Of a stretch of DNA of 64,000 bases, positions 43,428-52,795 are shown one piece after another. Within the stretch, counting starts at the first letter, position 1. Every line of letters begins with the position of its first letter. Made by a program: the position numbers and the translations under genes. Source of the DNA: Clostridiales bacterium. Lineage in GTDB: Bacteria; Bacillota; Clostridia; Christensenellales; Aristaeellaceae. The stretch lies in NCBI GenBank assembly GCA_015056255.1, contig SVGP01000007.1:51020-115019 (forward strand). Direction: 5' to 3'. The notes under the pieces are model-generated. The model was not told the origin of the DNA, ran no database searches, and worked only from the letters and a program-made list of their open reading frames with translations.

Positions 43428-44843
43428 TTACTTGATGTAGCCTGCATCGCGGAAGCTGGCTTCGATCTCGGGAACAGCAGCTTCGAAGGTGGAACGTACG
43501 GAGGTGCCATCGGTGAAGGGCTTACGGGTGAGGCCGTAGAGAGATACGGTTCCGCCGTAGCTCATGCCGAGGCCGGCGTTCTGGAGGTTCGCGATGGGGT
43601 TGAACTTGGTGTGCTGCTTGACCCAGGTGTGGAGCTCAGCAGACAGCTCGTCGGAGAACTGGGATTCGGGCTCGAGAACGAAGTCCGGATCAGCCATGGC
43701 CTTGATTTCGGCCTTGGCGTCGTCATCCCAAAGCAGGTCGTAGATCAGGTTTACGAGGGCCTTCTCAACGTACTCAGCTTCCAAGCCGGGGAAGTCTTTT
43801 TCGATACCTTCAAGAACCGCGCCGGTGAGGCCCAGATCATAGTAGGTGCCGTAGTAGTTCTGAAGAGAGGTGTAGTCGCCTTCAACAGCGAGGGTGGTGC
43901 CGCTGCCCCACGGATAGGGTACATAGCCCCAGGAGGACAGGGTGTTGTTCAGGCCGCCCATCTGCCAGCCGGCGCGGTGGGTCATAGCAACTTCAACGCC
44001 AGCGTCGAAGGTCGCAGCGGGGGTTCCCCAGTAGTCGGGATCGCCGGAATCGGTTACGTTTGCAGGACGGACGCAGCCGGCAGCCATCAGCTTCTCAAGA
44101 AGCTCGAAGGTCTCGATGTATTCATCGGAGGTGATGCCGATGGAGAAGTCAGAGTGTACAGCCATCTGGCCGCCGTTGGCGGGAGGCGCGAAGATTCCCC
44201 AGTAGTTGGGATCGATGAAGAAGGCGTAGTGGCCTTCGGGGAGCTTGGACTGGAGTTCTACCATGTAGTTGTAGAAGGATTCATAATCCCACTTGCCCAT
44301 GGCGAACATCTCGCCGGGATCATATTCCATGCCGGCGTCGAAGATCATCTGGCGGTTGAATACGAGGCCTTCCGGTCCCGGGAAGCCGGTGATGAAGCCG
44401 TAGCGGGCTTCGCCAACCATGCCGGCGTCCTTGAACAGCTGGGGCATGTCGAGCTCAGCCAGACCCGCGGAGATGTCGGCCAGAGCGCCGTTGGCGCCCA
44501 GGTTCATCGCCCACATGGAGGAGAGGTTGTTGGTGATGTGCCAGGCGGGATCGCCGCCGGCTACGGACTGAATCCACTCAGCGGGCATGTCGTCCCAGGC
44601 GGAGGTGGAGGTGTAGAATTCGAAATTGCAGTTATAAGCTTCCTTAACGGCCTCGTAGATGGGCAGCCAGGTCGCCTTGTCAACGTCAGATACATCTTCC
44701 GCGTAGGGGTTTACGTTGTCCCACAGACGGATGATTACGGTGTTGCCCTGAAGATCGTAGCCCTTTTCGTTCATGGCGAACGCGGCGGGCATCATCATCG
44801 CGAACATCGCGATAACGAGAACCATGGTCACGAGTTTCTTCAT
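43428..44843 (-). CDS. Sugar ABC transporter substrate-binding protein (family 1)
   Basis: A 471-residue exported protein, first gene of the operon. Signal peptide MKKLVTMVLVIAMFAMMMPA then AFAMNEKGY, no lipobox. Features include GNTVIIRLWDNVNPYAEDVS, EGLVFNRQMIFDAGMEYDPG and GVEVAMTHRAGWQMGG. This is a CUT1-type oligosaccharide receptor. AGGAGG lies 11 bases upstream. It is expressed from a strong promoter opposite the LacI-type gene. Confidence 0.92.
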   Translation of the reverse strand: MKKLVTMVLVIAMFAMMMPAAFAMNEKGYDLQGNTVIIRLWDNVNPYAEDVSDVDKATWLPIYEAVKEAYNCNFEFYTSTSAWDDMPAEWIQSVAGGDPAWHITNNLSSMWAMNLGANGALADISAGLAELDMPQLFKDAGMVGEARYGFITGFPGPEGLVFNRQMIFDAGMEYDPGEMFAMGKWDYESFYNYMVELQSKLPEGHYAFFIDPNYWGIFAPPANGGQMAVHSDFSIGITSDEYIETFELLEKLMAAGCVRPANVTDSGDPDYWGTPAATFDAGVEVAMTHRAGWQMGGLNNTLSSWGYVPYPWGSGTTLAVEGDYTSLQNYYGTYYDLGLTGAVLEGIEKDFPGLEAEYVEKALVNLIYDLLWDDDAKAEIKAMADPDFVLEPESQFSDELSAELHTWVKQHTKFNPIANLQNAGLGMSYGGTVSLYGLTRKPFTDGTSVRSTFEAAVPEIEASFRDAGYIK

Positions 44844-44910
44844 GATAGAATTATCCTCCTTATATTATTTTGCCCTTTCGGGCATTGAGGTGGCGGGGTG
44901 GTGTTCACAG

Positions 44911-44928
44911 TGTTACCATATGTTACCA
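44911..44928. promoter_or_regulatory. Direct-repeat operator candidate (TGTTACCA twice, 10-bp period)
   Basis: TGTTACCATA and TGTTACCAAC lie one helical turn apart, just downstream of the leftward -10. The complement GGTAACA recurs at 45150-45156, just downstream of the rightward -10, with a further CGTTAC at 45169. A LacI-type regulator encoded alongside could bind all of them, repressing both directions. Confidence 0.5.
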
Positions 44929-44939
44929 ACCCTGTATTT

Positions 44940-44969
44940 ATTATAATATCTACATACCATAACTGTCAA
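44940..44969 (-). promoter_or_regulatory. Strong promoter of the nine-gene transport operon
   Basis: TTGACA (44969-44964), an 18-bp spacer and TATAAT (44945-44940) on the minus strand. Confidence 0.82.
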
Positions 44970-45117
44970 TATGGTTTTTCGCAAATATGTAATTTTTCTT
45001 GAAAAAATTTCGCCCAATTTGCTCACAAGCCTCAGAAAATAAGACGGAAATTGGCGGAATTTACAAATTATTTGCCTGTTTCAAAATAACTGTGTTAAGA
45101 ATTCAGCATAAAATCTA

Positions 45118-45146
45118 TTGACAAACGCACTTTCTTCCGCTATGAT
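45118..45146 (+). promoter_or_regulatory. Promoter of the LacI-type regulator
   Basis: TTGACA (45118-45123), a 17-bp spacer and TATGAT (45141-45146); leader of about 170 bases to the start codon. Confidence 0.8.
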
Positions 45147-45324
45147 AAGGGTAACAAAACTATATTTTCGTTACTTTCGTTCTCTTTTCTGTTTCCACGC
45201 ACAGTCTCTTTTACGCAACAGAAAAAGACAAAAAAACACATCTCCGTTCACAAAACGGCAGATGGAAATATATCATCTTGCATATTGACAGAAATAAAAG
45301 CATGTTTTGCAAAGAAGGTGAATT

Positions 45325-46326
45325 ATGACACACACCAGGATTCAGGATCTGGCCGAAAATATGGGCGTTTCAAGAACAACCGTATGGAAAGCGCTCAACA
45401 ACAAAGGAGGCATCTCCGAAGCCCTTCGAAAAAAAATACTAAAGCAAGCCGAGCAGGAGGGTATCATCCCGCCCTCAAAGGCGGCCGAAGGCGAGATACA
45501 CCATAGAAAATCCTTTGCTGTCGCCGTTTCCAGAATGGAATCCTCCGTTTTCTGGATGAACATCATAAACTATATCGCCGTTGAGCTTTCAAGGCACGAT
45601 GTAGATCTGGTCTACACCTATCTTCCCTCTTCCCTCGAATCCGGCTACCGCCTGCCGGGCACATTCGACGGCGTTTCAGGCGTAATCGTATTAAACGTGT
45701 ACGACGCGCCGCTTTTAAAGCTTTTATCCGATCTTCCCTGCCCCAAGGTTTTTTTGGACACCGTCCCGGAAATGCCCTATTCCGCCCTGAACGGCGACCT
45801 TGTCCTAATCGAAGGGCGCGAAGCCATAAGGGAAATCACCTTAAACCTCATAGGACGCGGCTTAACCACCCTCGGCTTCGTGGGCGACCCCTATTACGCG
45901 CTTACAAACAAGGATCGCCTTTTGGGCTTTAAAGATGCGCTCCTTGAAAAAAACATTCCCTTTGACCCCAAATTCTCCTTCATAAAGCCCATCAACGCCA
46001 GCCTCTATTATGAAGAAACCCGCGAATTCATCTCATCTCTGGACGCCCTCCCTGACGCCTTCGTGTGCGCAAGCGACTTCGTAGCCCACTGCATTGTGAG
46101 AGCCCTCACAGAAACCAACCGAAAATTAAGCGAAAGCTTCACCGTCACCGGCTTTGACAACAGCACAGAGTTCGAAAACATCTCCGGCAAAATCACCACC
46201 TGCGACGTTCAGACCCATTCCATCGGCCGACGCCTTGCAAACCGGATCCTCTACTTATCCGAATTCCCCGATTCTGCGCGCGAAGTGAGCTATATTCTAT
46301 CAAAGGTTATTATAAGGGAAAAATGA
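45325..46326 (+). CDS. LacI-family transcriptional regulator
   Basis: A 333-residue regulator. Residues 4-50 form the LacI helix-turn-helix (RIQDLAENMGVSRTTVWKAL then NNKGGISEALRKKIL), followed by a periplasmic-binding-like sensor domain (GVSGVIVLNVYDAPLLKLL, LGFVGDPYYALTNKDRLLGF, CASDFVAHCIVRAL, FTVTGFDNSTEF). AAGAAGGTG precedes the start. Divergent from the transport operon, which it probably represses until a sugar ligand is bound. The hinge helix is less typical than in classical LacI. Confidence 0.88.
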   Translation: MTHTRIQDLAENMGVSRTTVWKALNNKGGISEALRKKILKQAEQEGIIPPSKAAEGEIHHRKSFAVAVSRMESSVFWMNIINYIAVELSRHDVDLVYTYLPSSLESGYRLPGTFDGVSGVIVLNVYDAPLLKLLSDLPCPKVFLDTVPEMPYSALNGDLVLIEGREAIREITLNLIGRGLTTLGFVGDPYYALTNKDRLLGFKDALLEKNIPFDPKFSFIKPINASLYYEETREFISSLDALPDAFVCASDFVAHCIVRALTETNRKLSESFTVTGFDNSTEFENISGKITTCDVQTHSIGRRLANRILYLSEFPDSAREVSYILSKVIIREK

Positions 46327-46345
46327 TCTTCGCACCAAAACAGAA

Positions 46346-46386
46346 ATCCCCGGCGCTTGAAATCAATCAAACGCCGGGGATTTTTC
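46346..46386. terminator. Bidirectional terminator
   Basis: ATCCCCGGCG and CGCCGGGGAT form the stem with T-runs on either side; it serves the convergent LacI-type and TIM-barrel isomerase genes. Confidence 0.85.
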
Positions 46387-47210
46387 TATCCCTTCGATCC
46401 TTTCAATCCCTTCATATACTCAATCGCCCTTAAATATTGATCCATACTCTCAAGATGCTCGATGATCATGGGCATTTCAATATCGTATTTTTCCGCCTGC
46501 TCGATGTAATATCCCAAATCCACGCCGCCCGTTCCCGGTTCCGTTTCGCGGATGGAAACAGTCAAATCGTGATCCAGCGTCGCATCCTTCACATGGCAGG
46601 AAAGGATTTTGTCGCCCAGAAGGTCAAACGTGTTTTTGATCAGCATCCTGTTATTATAGTACACGCGCGGGCTGATCAGCATATTCACAATGTCCATATG
46701 AACGCCAAGAGAGGGCCTGTTGATGGCTTTTATAAAATCAAGATAGCTTTCGGGCGAGTCCGGCAGCGCGTGAGGCATGGTTTCAAGCGTGTATTTGGCG
46801 CGCACGGGCTTGACTTCGTCCAGAATTTCCTGCATGTATAACACGATCTCGTCAAAGGTTTTCTGATCGTAGTTCTCCTTATAGCTTCCATCCCACATTT
46901 CGCCCTTTGCGCCGGTTATGTTCACGCAGCACTTTGCGCCGATGTATTCTGCAAGCTCCAATTGGCGAACGCATCTGATTCTGTTTTCTTTCCTTTTTAC
47001 AGAATCGGGATCCAGAGGATTGTTCCAGATGCCGACTTCTGCAATCACAAGATCGTTTTCCTTCGCAGCCAGCACGTATTCGTCGATTTTCTTCACGTCC
47101 GCCGTCCAGTCGAGCGGAAAAACCACCGCGCCGAGGCCTGCCTCTTTATGCTTTCTTCCCCACTCCTCGGGCGAAGCATGCTCAAACTGACAAGAAATTC
47201 CAAGTCTCAT
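46386..47210 (-). CDS. Sugar phosphate isomerase/epimerase (xylose-isomerase-like TIM barrel)
   Basis: A 274-residue AP-endonuclease-2 fold TIM barrel. The metal-binding set is visible: Glu in YTLETMPHALPDSPES, Asp in GVHMDIVNML, His in ILSCHVKDATL and Glu in MPMIIEHLES. Such proteins isomerise or epimerise keto-sugars; exact substrate unknown. The start is the second in-frame ATG, spaced six bases from AAGGCGG. Alone, following a bidirectional terminator. Confidence 0.85.
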   Translation of the reverse strand: MRLGISCQFEHASPEEWGRKHKEAGLGAVVFPLDWTADVKKIDEYVLAAKENDLVIAEVGIWNNPLDPDSVKRKENRIRCVRQLELAEYIGAKCCVNITGAKGEMWDGSYKENYDQKTFDEIVLYMQEILDEVKPVRAKYTLETMPHALPDSPESYLDFIKAINRPSLGVHMDIVNMLISPRVYYNNRMLIKNTFDLLGDKILSCHVKDATLDHDLTVSIRETEPGTGGVDLGYYIEQAEKYDIEMPMIIEHLESMDQYLRAIEYMKGLKGSKG

Positions 47211-47287
47211 AATCATCCGCCTTTCTGTGAATCTTTATATCGATATCACTTTACCACAAGCCGCTTCATCTGTAAACGGAAATTGAA

Positions 47288-48562
47288 TCAGTCGTAATAG
47301 TGCACGTGTCTGCGCTTTTCATCCTGCTCAAAAATGCACTTTTCCTGAAGCTTCCTTCTGTATATGCCGCCCGTGGTTTTCACATACAAAGCATCCGTCA
47401 CCGCGATTTTCTCGGGCATTTCATCGTCCGGAAGATCCAGAATCACGTCGATCAAACCAAAGGAGCGCACGCACTGAACGCCGATTTCCGTCAGCACATA
47501 CAGCCGATCTTCCCTGTCCACAGCCATATCGATTGCGCCCTTTATGTTGTAATGCGGAATCGTGTGAAGCGTTGCGTGCAGAATGAGCCTGTCCAGCGAC
47601 AATTCCTCTTCATTTAAAAACATATGCACAACGTCCTCGTTGACATTGGCCGCATACCACGCCTGCCCGTCGTTTGACAAAACAACCTTGTCATACGCCT
47701 CCAAAAGCTCTTCGGGCGCATCGCATTCGGTTTCGGGGAAACTATCGCACGCTTCCCATCTGCTTTCAAAAGGCACAACCTCGTTTACGCGGGCCGAATT
47801 GGCTTTTGCCTGTACGGGCGCAGCCTTCCAGCCCGCCCACAGCCATTCAAAGCGCTTGTACGCCTCGTTTTCATCGCGATACCTGCTGACATGCCCTTCG
47901 CCCGGGAAATATACGCATTCAAAATCGTAATTCGCAAACCTGAAGCCTTCCATAGCTTCCATGTCAATGCCGACCGTCCAGCCGAAATACTCGTTGGGCT
48001 CGTTTTCGGAATATTCCTGATAAATCCTGAATGGTTTTGTCTCGTATTTGCGGATCAGATACGGAATTTCGTTTCCGCGTCCCATGGAGAGGAAGGAAGG
48101 CGAGCTCATATAAATCCTGTGGAACACGTCCGGATGGAACCACGCGATCACAAACGCGGAAATACCGCCGGAGGATCCGCCCGCCACGACGTGCATATCG
48201 GCGGAATCCGAAAAGCGGATGCCGTACGCTTCAGACACATGCGGAATCAGCTCGTGCACGATAAAATCACCGTACTCGCGGTCAAAAAGGTCGTAGTTGT
48301 TCATGCGCATATTCCGTTTTGAACCGTCCGGCATTGTAAGAACGCCGGGCTGCACGCCAAACGACACGCAATAAGGGGCTTTTCCCTCGTCCGCAAGGCG
48401 CAAATGCGCATTCACGGTCGCCTGGTTCTGCCAGTCGTGCTCGATGATATATCCGAATTCATAATCCTCCACGCAGGGGATCGCCAGATTGAATTTAAAT
48501 TCCATGCCCGGCTTGTACTTTTTTCCGGTCAAAACGCCGTCGATATATCGAATTTCCGTCAT
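47288..48562 (-). CDS. Esterase-family alpha/beta hydrolase with C-terminal propeller-like region
   Basis: A 424-residue protein. Residues 1-270 match the esterase D/Fes-type hydrolase fold (oxyanion side APYCVSFGVQPGVL, VHELIPHVSEAYGIRFSDSA, nucleophile VAGGSSGGISAFV, catalytic His near YFPGEGHVSRY). The last 150 residues carry AIDMAVDREDRLYVLTEIGV and a similar KIAVTDALYVKTTGGIYRRK, like two blades of an incomplete beta-propeller. This family includes feruloyl- and glucan-esterases. Start behind AGGAGG. No signal peptide. Confidence 0.8.
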   Translation of the reverse strand: MTEIRYIDGVLTGKKYKPGMEFKFNLAIPCVEDYEFGYIIEHDWQNQATVNAHLRLADEGKAPYCVSFGVQPGVLTMPDGSKRNMRMNNYDLFDREYGDFIVHELIPHVSEAYGIRFSDSADMHVVAGGSSGGISAFVIAWFHPDVFHRIYMSSPSFLSMGRGNEIPYLIRKYETKPFRIYQEYSENEPNEYFGWTVGIDMEAMEGFRFANYDFECVYFPGEGHVSRYRDENEAYKRFEWLWAGWKAAPVQAKANSARVNEVVPFESRWEACDSFPETECDAPEELLEAYDKVVLSNDGQAWYAANVNEDVVHMFLNEEELSLDRLILHATLHTIPHYNIKGAIDMAVDREDRLYVLTEIGVQCVRSFGLIDVILDLPDDEMPEKIAVTDALYVKTTGGIYRRKLQEKCIFEQDEKRRHVHYYD

Positions 48563-48611
48563 CCGTATCGCCTCCTTTTTTAATCGGTTCAATACTGTTT
48601 CCGACCTGTAT

Positions 48612-48640
48612 ATTATACAATGTAATCGCGCCATAGACAA
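48612..48640 (-). promoter_or_regulatory. Promoter of the esterase gene
   Basis: TTGTCT (48640-48635), a 17-bp spacer and TATAAT (48617-48612) on the minus strand. Confidence 0.6.
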
Positions 48641-48654
48641 GCAATGCGCTTATC

Positions 48655-48675
48655 TTCCGTGAGATTGTCACGGAA
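48655..48675. promoter_or_regulatory. Inverted repeat in the divergent esterase/enolase region
   Basis: TTCCGTGA-GATTG-TCACGGAA, perfect eight-base arms, upstream of enolase and of the esterase promoter. Candidate operator; regulator unknown. Confidence 0.45.
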
Positions 48676-48771
48676 ACGGACAGATTTTTCTGATACTATA
48701 CCTTCAGAATCAAGCTGATCAACTTCTGCGTATTCATTGTGCATTTGCGGCAATACTGCTTATTGAGGTGA

Positions 48772-50076
<1,305 letters not shown>

Positions 50077-50477
50077 AAAAGCGCGGGCGGTCGATGACCG
50101 CCCCTACATTTCATTATGGCGCAATAACCATACTGTAGTATGTTGTAACAACTAAAACTTAATGATACGCATTCGGTCAAAAGGCTCCCTTGTGCAAAGG
50201 GAGCTGTCAAAATCGAAGATTTTGACTGAGGGATTGCAGCTAACGCATCGATTCTCTCATACGTTTTTATGAAACCAAACAATCTCGCAATCCCTCCGTC
50301 TCGGCTTCGCCGAGCCACCTCCCTTTGCACAAGGGAGGCAAAGTTTGTGCGTATATATAGTTTTAGTTGTTACATTATAGTAGGGGCGATCATCGATCGC
50401 CCGCGCTTTCTTTCAGGATCCTTCCAGGAAGGAGCCATTTTCTTTCCCATGCCAACTGCAAATCCTTTCCCGTTCGC
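50077..50477. other. Intergenic region occupied by a composite repeat
   Basis: No gene. Almost entirely occupied by the A-B-B-A composite unit described separately, followed by about 70 bases before the next gene's stop. Confidence 0.75.
50081..50407. repeat. 327-bp composite of inverted family A and B repeats
   Basis: The outer ends are inverted family A copies (50081-50107 GCGCGGGCGGTC...CCCCTAC; 50381-50407 GTAGGGGCGATC...CCCGCGC). Inside is a perfect 16-bp inverted repeat (TGTAACAACTAAAACT at 50144-50159 and its complement at 50360-50375). Innermost are two family B elements in opposite orientation (50178-50240, 50287-50340). The unit is an imperfect palindrome of two half-units. Confidence 0.7.
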
Positions 50478-50840
50478 CTAAAATTCATCCAGGATTTCGC
50501 TGCGCTTTTTGTCGTATTCTTCTTTTGTAATCAGGTGCTGTTCATACAAAGAATTCAGCTTGATCAGTTTTTCTTCAATATCTTCTTCCCCATCGGGCTT
50601 TTGATTCACCTGCGAATCCTCCTCAACGACAATTTCATGCGTGGAAACGCCGTTTGACGTGAAGCCGTTTTTAAAATGCACAAACGCAATGAGCGCCGCC
50701 ACCGCTGTCCATATCACGCCAAACAATCCAAAATTCGGAACCGCCACAACGAGCCCGATAACTACAAACAGTATGCCCACGATAAATCCGACCTTGGATT
50801 GCGCCTTTGAGGGCTGTACTTTTATTCGCTTGCGCGCCAA
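50478..50840 (-). CDS. Small SHOCT-domain membrane protein
   Basis: A 120-residue protein: two hydrophobic segments (SKVGFIVGILFVVIGLVVAV and GLFGVIWTAVAALIAFVHF) and a C-terminal SHOCT motif (EEKLIKLNSLYEQHLITKEE). SHOCT segments are oligomerisation-type helices at ends of many membrane proteins. It follows the next-listed membrane protein by 14 bases on the same strand. Confidence 0.82.
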   Translation of the reverse strand: MARKRIKVQPSKAQSKVGFIVGILFVVIGLVVAVPNFGLFGVIWTAVAALIAFVHFKNGFTSNGVSTHEIVVEEDSQVNQKPDGEEDIEEKLIKLNSLYEQHLITKEEYDKKRSEILDEF

Positions 50841-50854
50841 TAAAATCCCTCCTG

Positions 50855-51322
50855 TCAGTTTTCCTTATCTCCGTAGAGGCTTTCAAGCTGCTTATTGATA
50901 AGCCCAATCAGCCTGTCCGACAAAATCGCCATGGATTCAATATGCACCTTTCCGTTTCCGACAAACATGGTCATGGAATCGTTGTTTTTTCGGATCAGCC
51001 TGATGTCCGAAAAGCGGTATACGATCTTTTTCCCAAGAAACGTGCAATACTCAAATTCCTCGTCGTTCAAAACCGTGATCGTCTGATTTTTCCAGCACAA
51101 AAGCGCGCCAACGCCGAGCGCAAGGGCAATGCATGCGCCTACCGCCGCGCCCAAAGAGCTGTTTAAAAAAGCATAAACGCCAATGGCAATTCCCGCCATC
51201 ACCAGAACCACCGAAAACGCCAAAAGTTTAATCGGCAAAAACATATCCGCCCGCATCTCTCCATCCGGGCAGGCCTTTCCAAGAATCCATTCGCCCAGTT
51301 TGATCAAAAGTTTGAATTTCAT
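50855..51322 (-). CDS. Small membrane protein of unknown function
   Basis: A 155-residue protein. Two adjacent helices (LLAFSVVLVMAGIAIGVYAF and LGAAVGACIALALGVGALL) and a cytoplasmic domain with a PH-like pattern (EFEYCTFLGKKIVYRFSDIR). AGGAG lies eight bases before the chosen ATG. It is first of a two-gene unit with the SHOCT protein and has a TATACT -10-like element upstream. Confidence 0.75.
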   Translation of the reverse strand: MKFKLLIKLGEWILGKACPDGEMRADMFLPIKLLAFSVVLVMAGIAIGVYAFLNSSLGAAVGACIALALGVGALLCWKNQTITVLNDEEFEYCTFLGKKIVYRFSDIRLIRKNNDSMTMFVGNGKVHIESMAILSDRLIGLINKQLESLYGDKEN

Positions 51323-51588
51323 ATTGTTCACTCCTTTTAGTTCTCAAAATTAGTATAGCACAGCAGTAAGGATTGCGCAAGACGCATCGTCCCATGCCGG
51401 GACGATCGGCGGCTGCGTACATCCTCGCGCGTTTAATCGCCAGACGTCTGATTTTCCAAAAATCTCAAACAGGATCCTCTATATCGCTTCAAAAACGCTT
51501 TGTCAATAGAAAATAAAACAAACCAAGGCCAATTCGCCCTCAAATATATTGACATTTGCGCCGAAACCGTTTAAAATATTCGGTGCAT

Positions 51589-51662
51589 GTCTCCGTAGCT
51601 CAGCAGGATAGAGCGTTCGCCTCCTAAGCGAAAGGCCGTGGGTTCGAATCCCGCCGGGGACG
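51589..51662 (+). tRNA. tRNA-Arg (anticodon CCT)
   Basis: A full cloverleaf is readable: acceptor stem GTCTCCG/CGGGGAC, D-arm GCTC...GAGC, anticodon stem TTCGC/GCGAA with loop CTCCTAA (anticodon CCT, decodes AGG) and T-arm GTGGG-TTCGAAT-CCCGC. The 3' CCA is not encoded. The terminator follows immediately. Confidence 0.95.
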
Positions 51663-51663
51663 T

Positions 51664-51705
51664 AAAAAGCCCTTATGCAAACTTGCGTTTGCATAAGGGC
51701 TTTTT
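51664..51705. terminator. Bidirectional terminator after tRNA-Arg
   Basis: GCCCTTATGCAAAC-TTGC-GTTTGCATAAGGGC, 14-bp stem, flanked by AAAAA and TTTTT. It ends the tRNA and the convergent hydrolase transcript. Confidence 0.9.
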
Positions 51706-51722
51706 CATAAAGCTCCTGCGAC

Positions 51723-52781
51723 TCACTGCCCATTGAAAAACTCCATATATCCCAGCCAGTCATGCCTCGACAAAAAGTGCGTGCCATTTCTAAGCTGATA
51801 GCCGACCTTTCCGCCAAACCGCTTTTCTCCCGGTTCAACAGGAACCTCAATATCGCCCGAAAGGCCTTTAAGCCCCAGCATTTCATACGCTTCGCCTGCG
51901 AGATACGCGCCCATGAGCTCGCTTTCGGGGTCAGCCCATTCGTCTTCCGTTGCACTTCCGACGCATAACAGGCGGGGCGCGACGAGAGCCAAAAGCTGAT
52001 GCTGGTCAAAGGGCATGTTTTCTTCATTTTCGATGTATTTCTGATAATTTTTGCAGAACCAGAAAGGGAAGTTTTTCGTGATGTGAACGACGTGCTCTCC
52101 CTTTTTGCCCCTTGTGACCGCCGCGCCCGAGCAGCCGGAGTCGTTGGAGACGACGCCCGCAAACCGCTCGTCCTGAACGCCGCACCAGACGGCGGTTTTT
52201 CCAAGGCGAGAATGGCCCGCGACGTAGATTCTGTCCTTGTCGATTTCATCAAGCGTCTGAATATAATCCATCATGCGGCTGGCGGCAAACGCCCACATGC
52301 CGATTTTGCCCCAGTCGGCGCCGTCGTTTCTGCGCGGATACATATTCGCAATGCCGCTTTCGAAATTGTCTTCGGTGTCCTTCGTCACATCGTTGTAATT
52401 CACAATCGCAAGCGCGTAGCCGCTGTCGATAATTTCCTCAATCGGCAGATACTGCCCCGCGCCGTAGGGGTGGAAGGAAATGTATACAAACATCGGTACA
52501 GGCTGATCGGAATTCGGGATCACGGTATCGAAGGGGAAGGTAAATTCGCCCTTGGGCGTATCGAAGGACAGATTTACAAGATTGTGTACCGCCTTTCCGC
52601 CTACGGAATCATGCTGCTTTTTTACTTCCCAGCAGATGCTTTCGGGCTTTTCAGGGGTAACGCCGTATTCTTCCTTTTCAAAAAGCACAATCATTTCCCG
52701 TCTGTAAGCGCTCCAGTTATCCTTCGTAAGAGAATCCGGAATGGTTTTAGGCAGATTTCTTCTCTTGATTTCGTTAAGCAT
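51723..52781 (-). CDS. Glucuronoyl/acetylxylan esterase-like alpha/beta hydrolase (CE15-like)
   Basis: A 352-residue serine hydrolase. The GHSRLGKTAVWCGVQDERFA nucleophile motif (about residue 180), with a preceding GKIGMWAFAASRMMDYIQT and later LLCVGSATEDEWADPESEL and NGTHFLSRHDWLGYMEFF (candidate catalytic His), fits enzymes that cut glucuronoyl or acetyl esters on xylan. No signal peptide, so probably acting on imported fragments. AAAGGGG precedes the ATG; a longer frame to 52817 has none. It follows the VOC gene by 14 bases on the same strand. Confidence 0.82.
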   Translation of the reverse strand: MLNEIKRRNLPKTIPDSLTKDNWSAYRREMIVLFEKEEYGVTPEKPESICWEVKKQHDSVGGKAVHNLVNLSFDTPKGEFTFPFDTVIPNSDQPVPMFVYISFHPYGAGQYLPIEEIIDSGYALAIVNYNDVTKDTEDNFESGIANMYPRRNDGADWGKIGMWAFAASRMMDYIQTLDEIDKDRIYVAGHSRLGKTAVWCGVQDERFAGVVSNDSGCSGAAVTRGKKGEHVVHITKNFPFWFCKNYQKYIENEENMPFDQHQLLALVAPRLLCVGSATEDEWADPESELMGAYLAGEAYEMLGLKGLSGDIEVPVEPGEKRFGGKVGYQLRNGTHFLSRHDWLGYMEFFNGQ

Positions 52782-52795
52782 TTCTTTTCCCCTTT

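Larger units (their letters stand above)
44844..45324. other. Divergent regulatory region
   Basis: No gene. It holds two outward promoters and the TGTTACC-type operators described separately; the rest is AT-rich with no other clear structure. Confidence 0.75.

Noticed and set aside
51503..52252. Minus-strand open frame running across the tRNA
   Set aside because: It overlaps tRNA-Arg, its terminator and the hydrolase gene in another frame; R/S/T-rich composition typical of a shadow.
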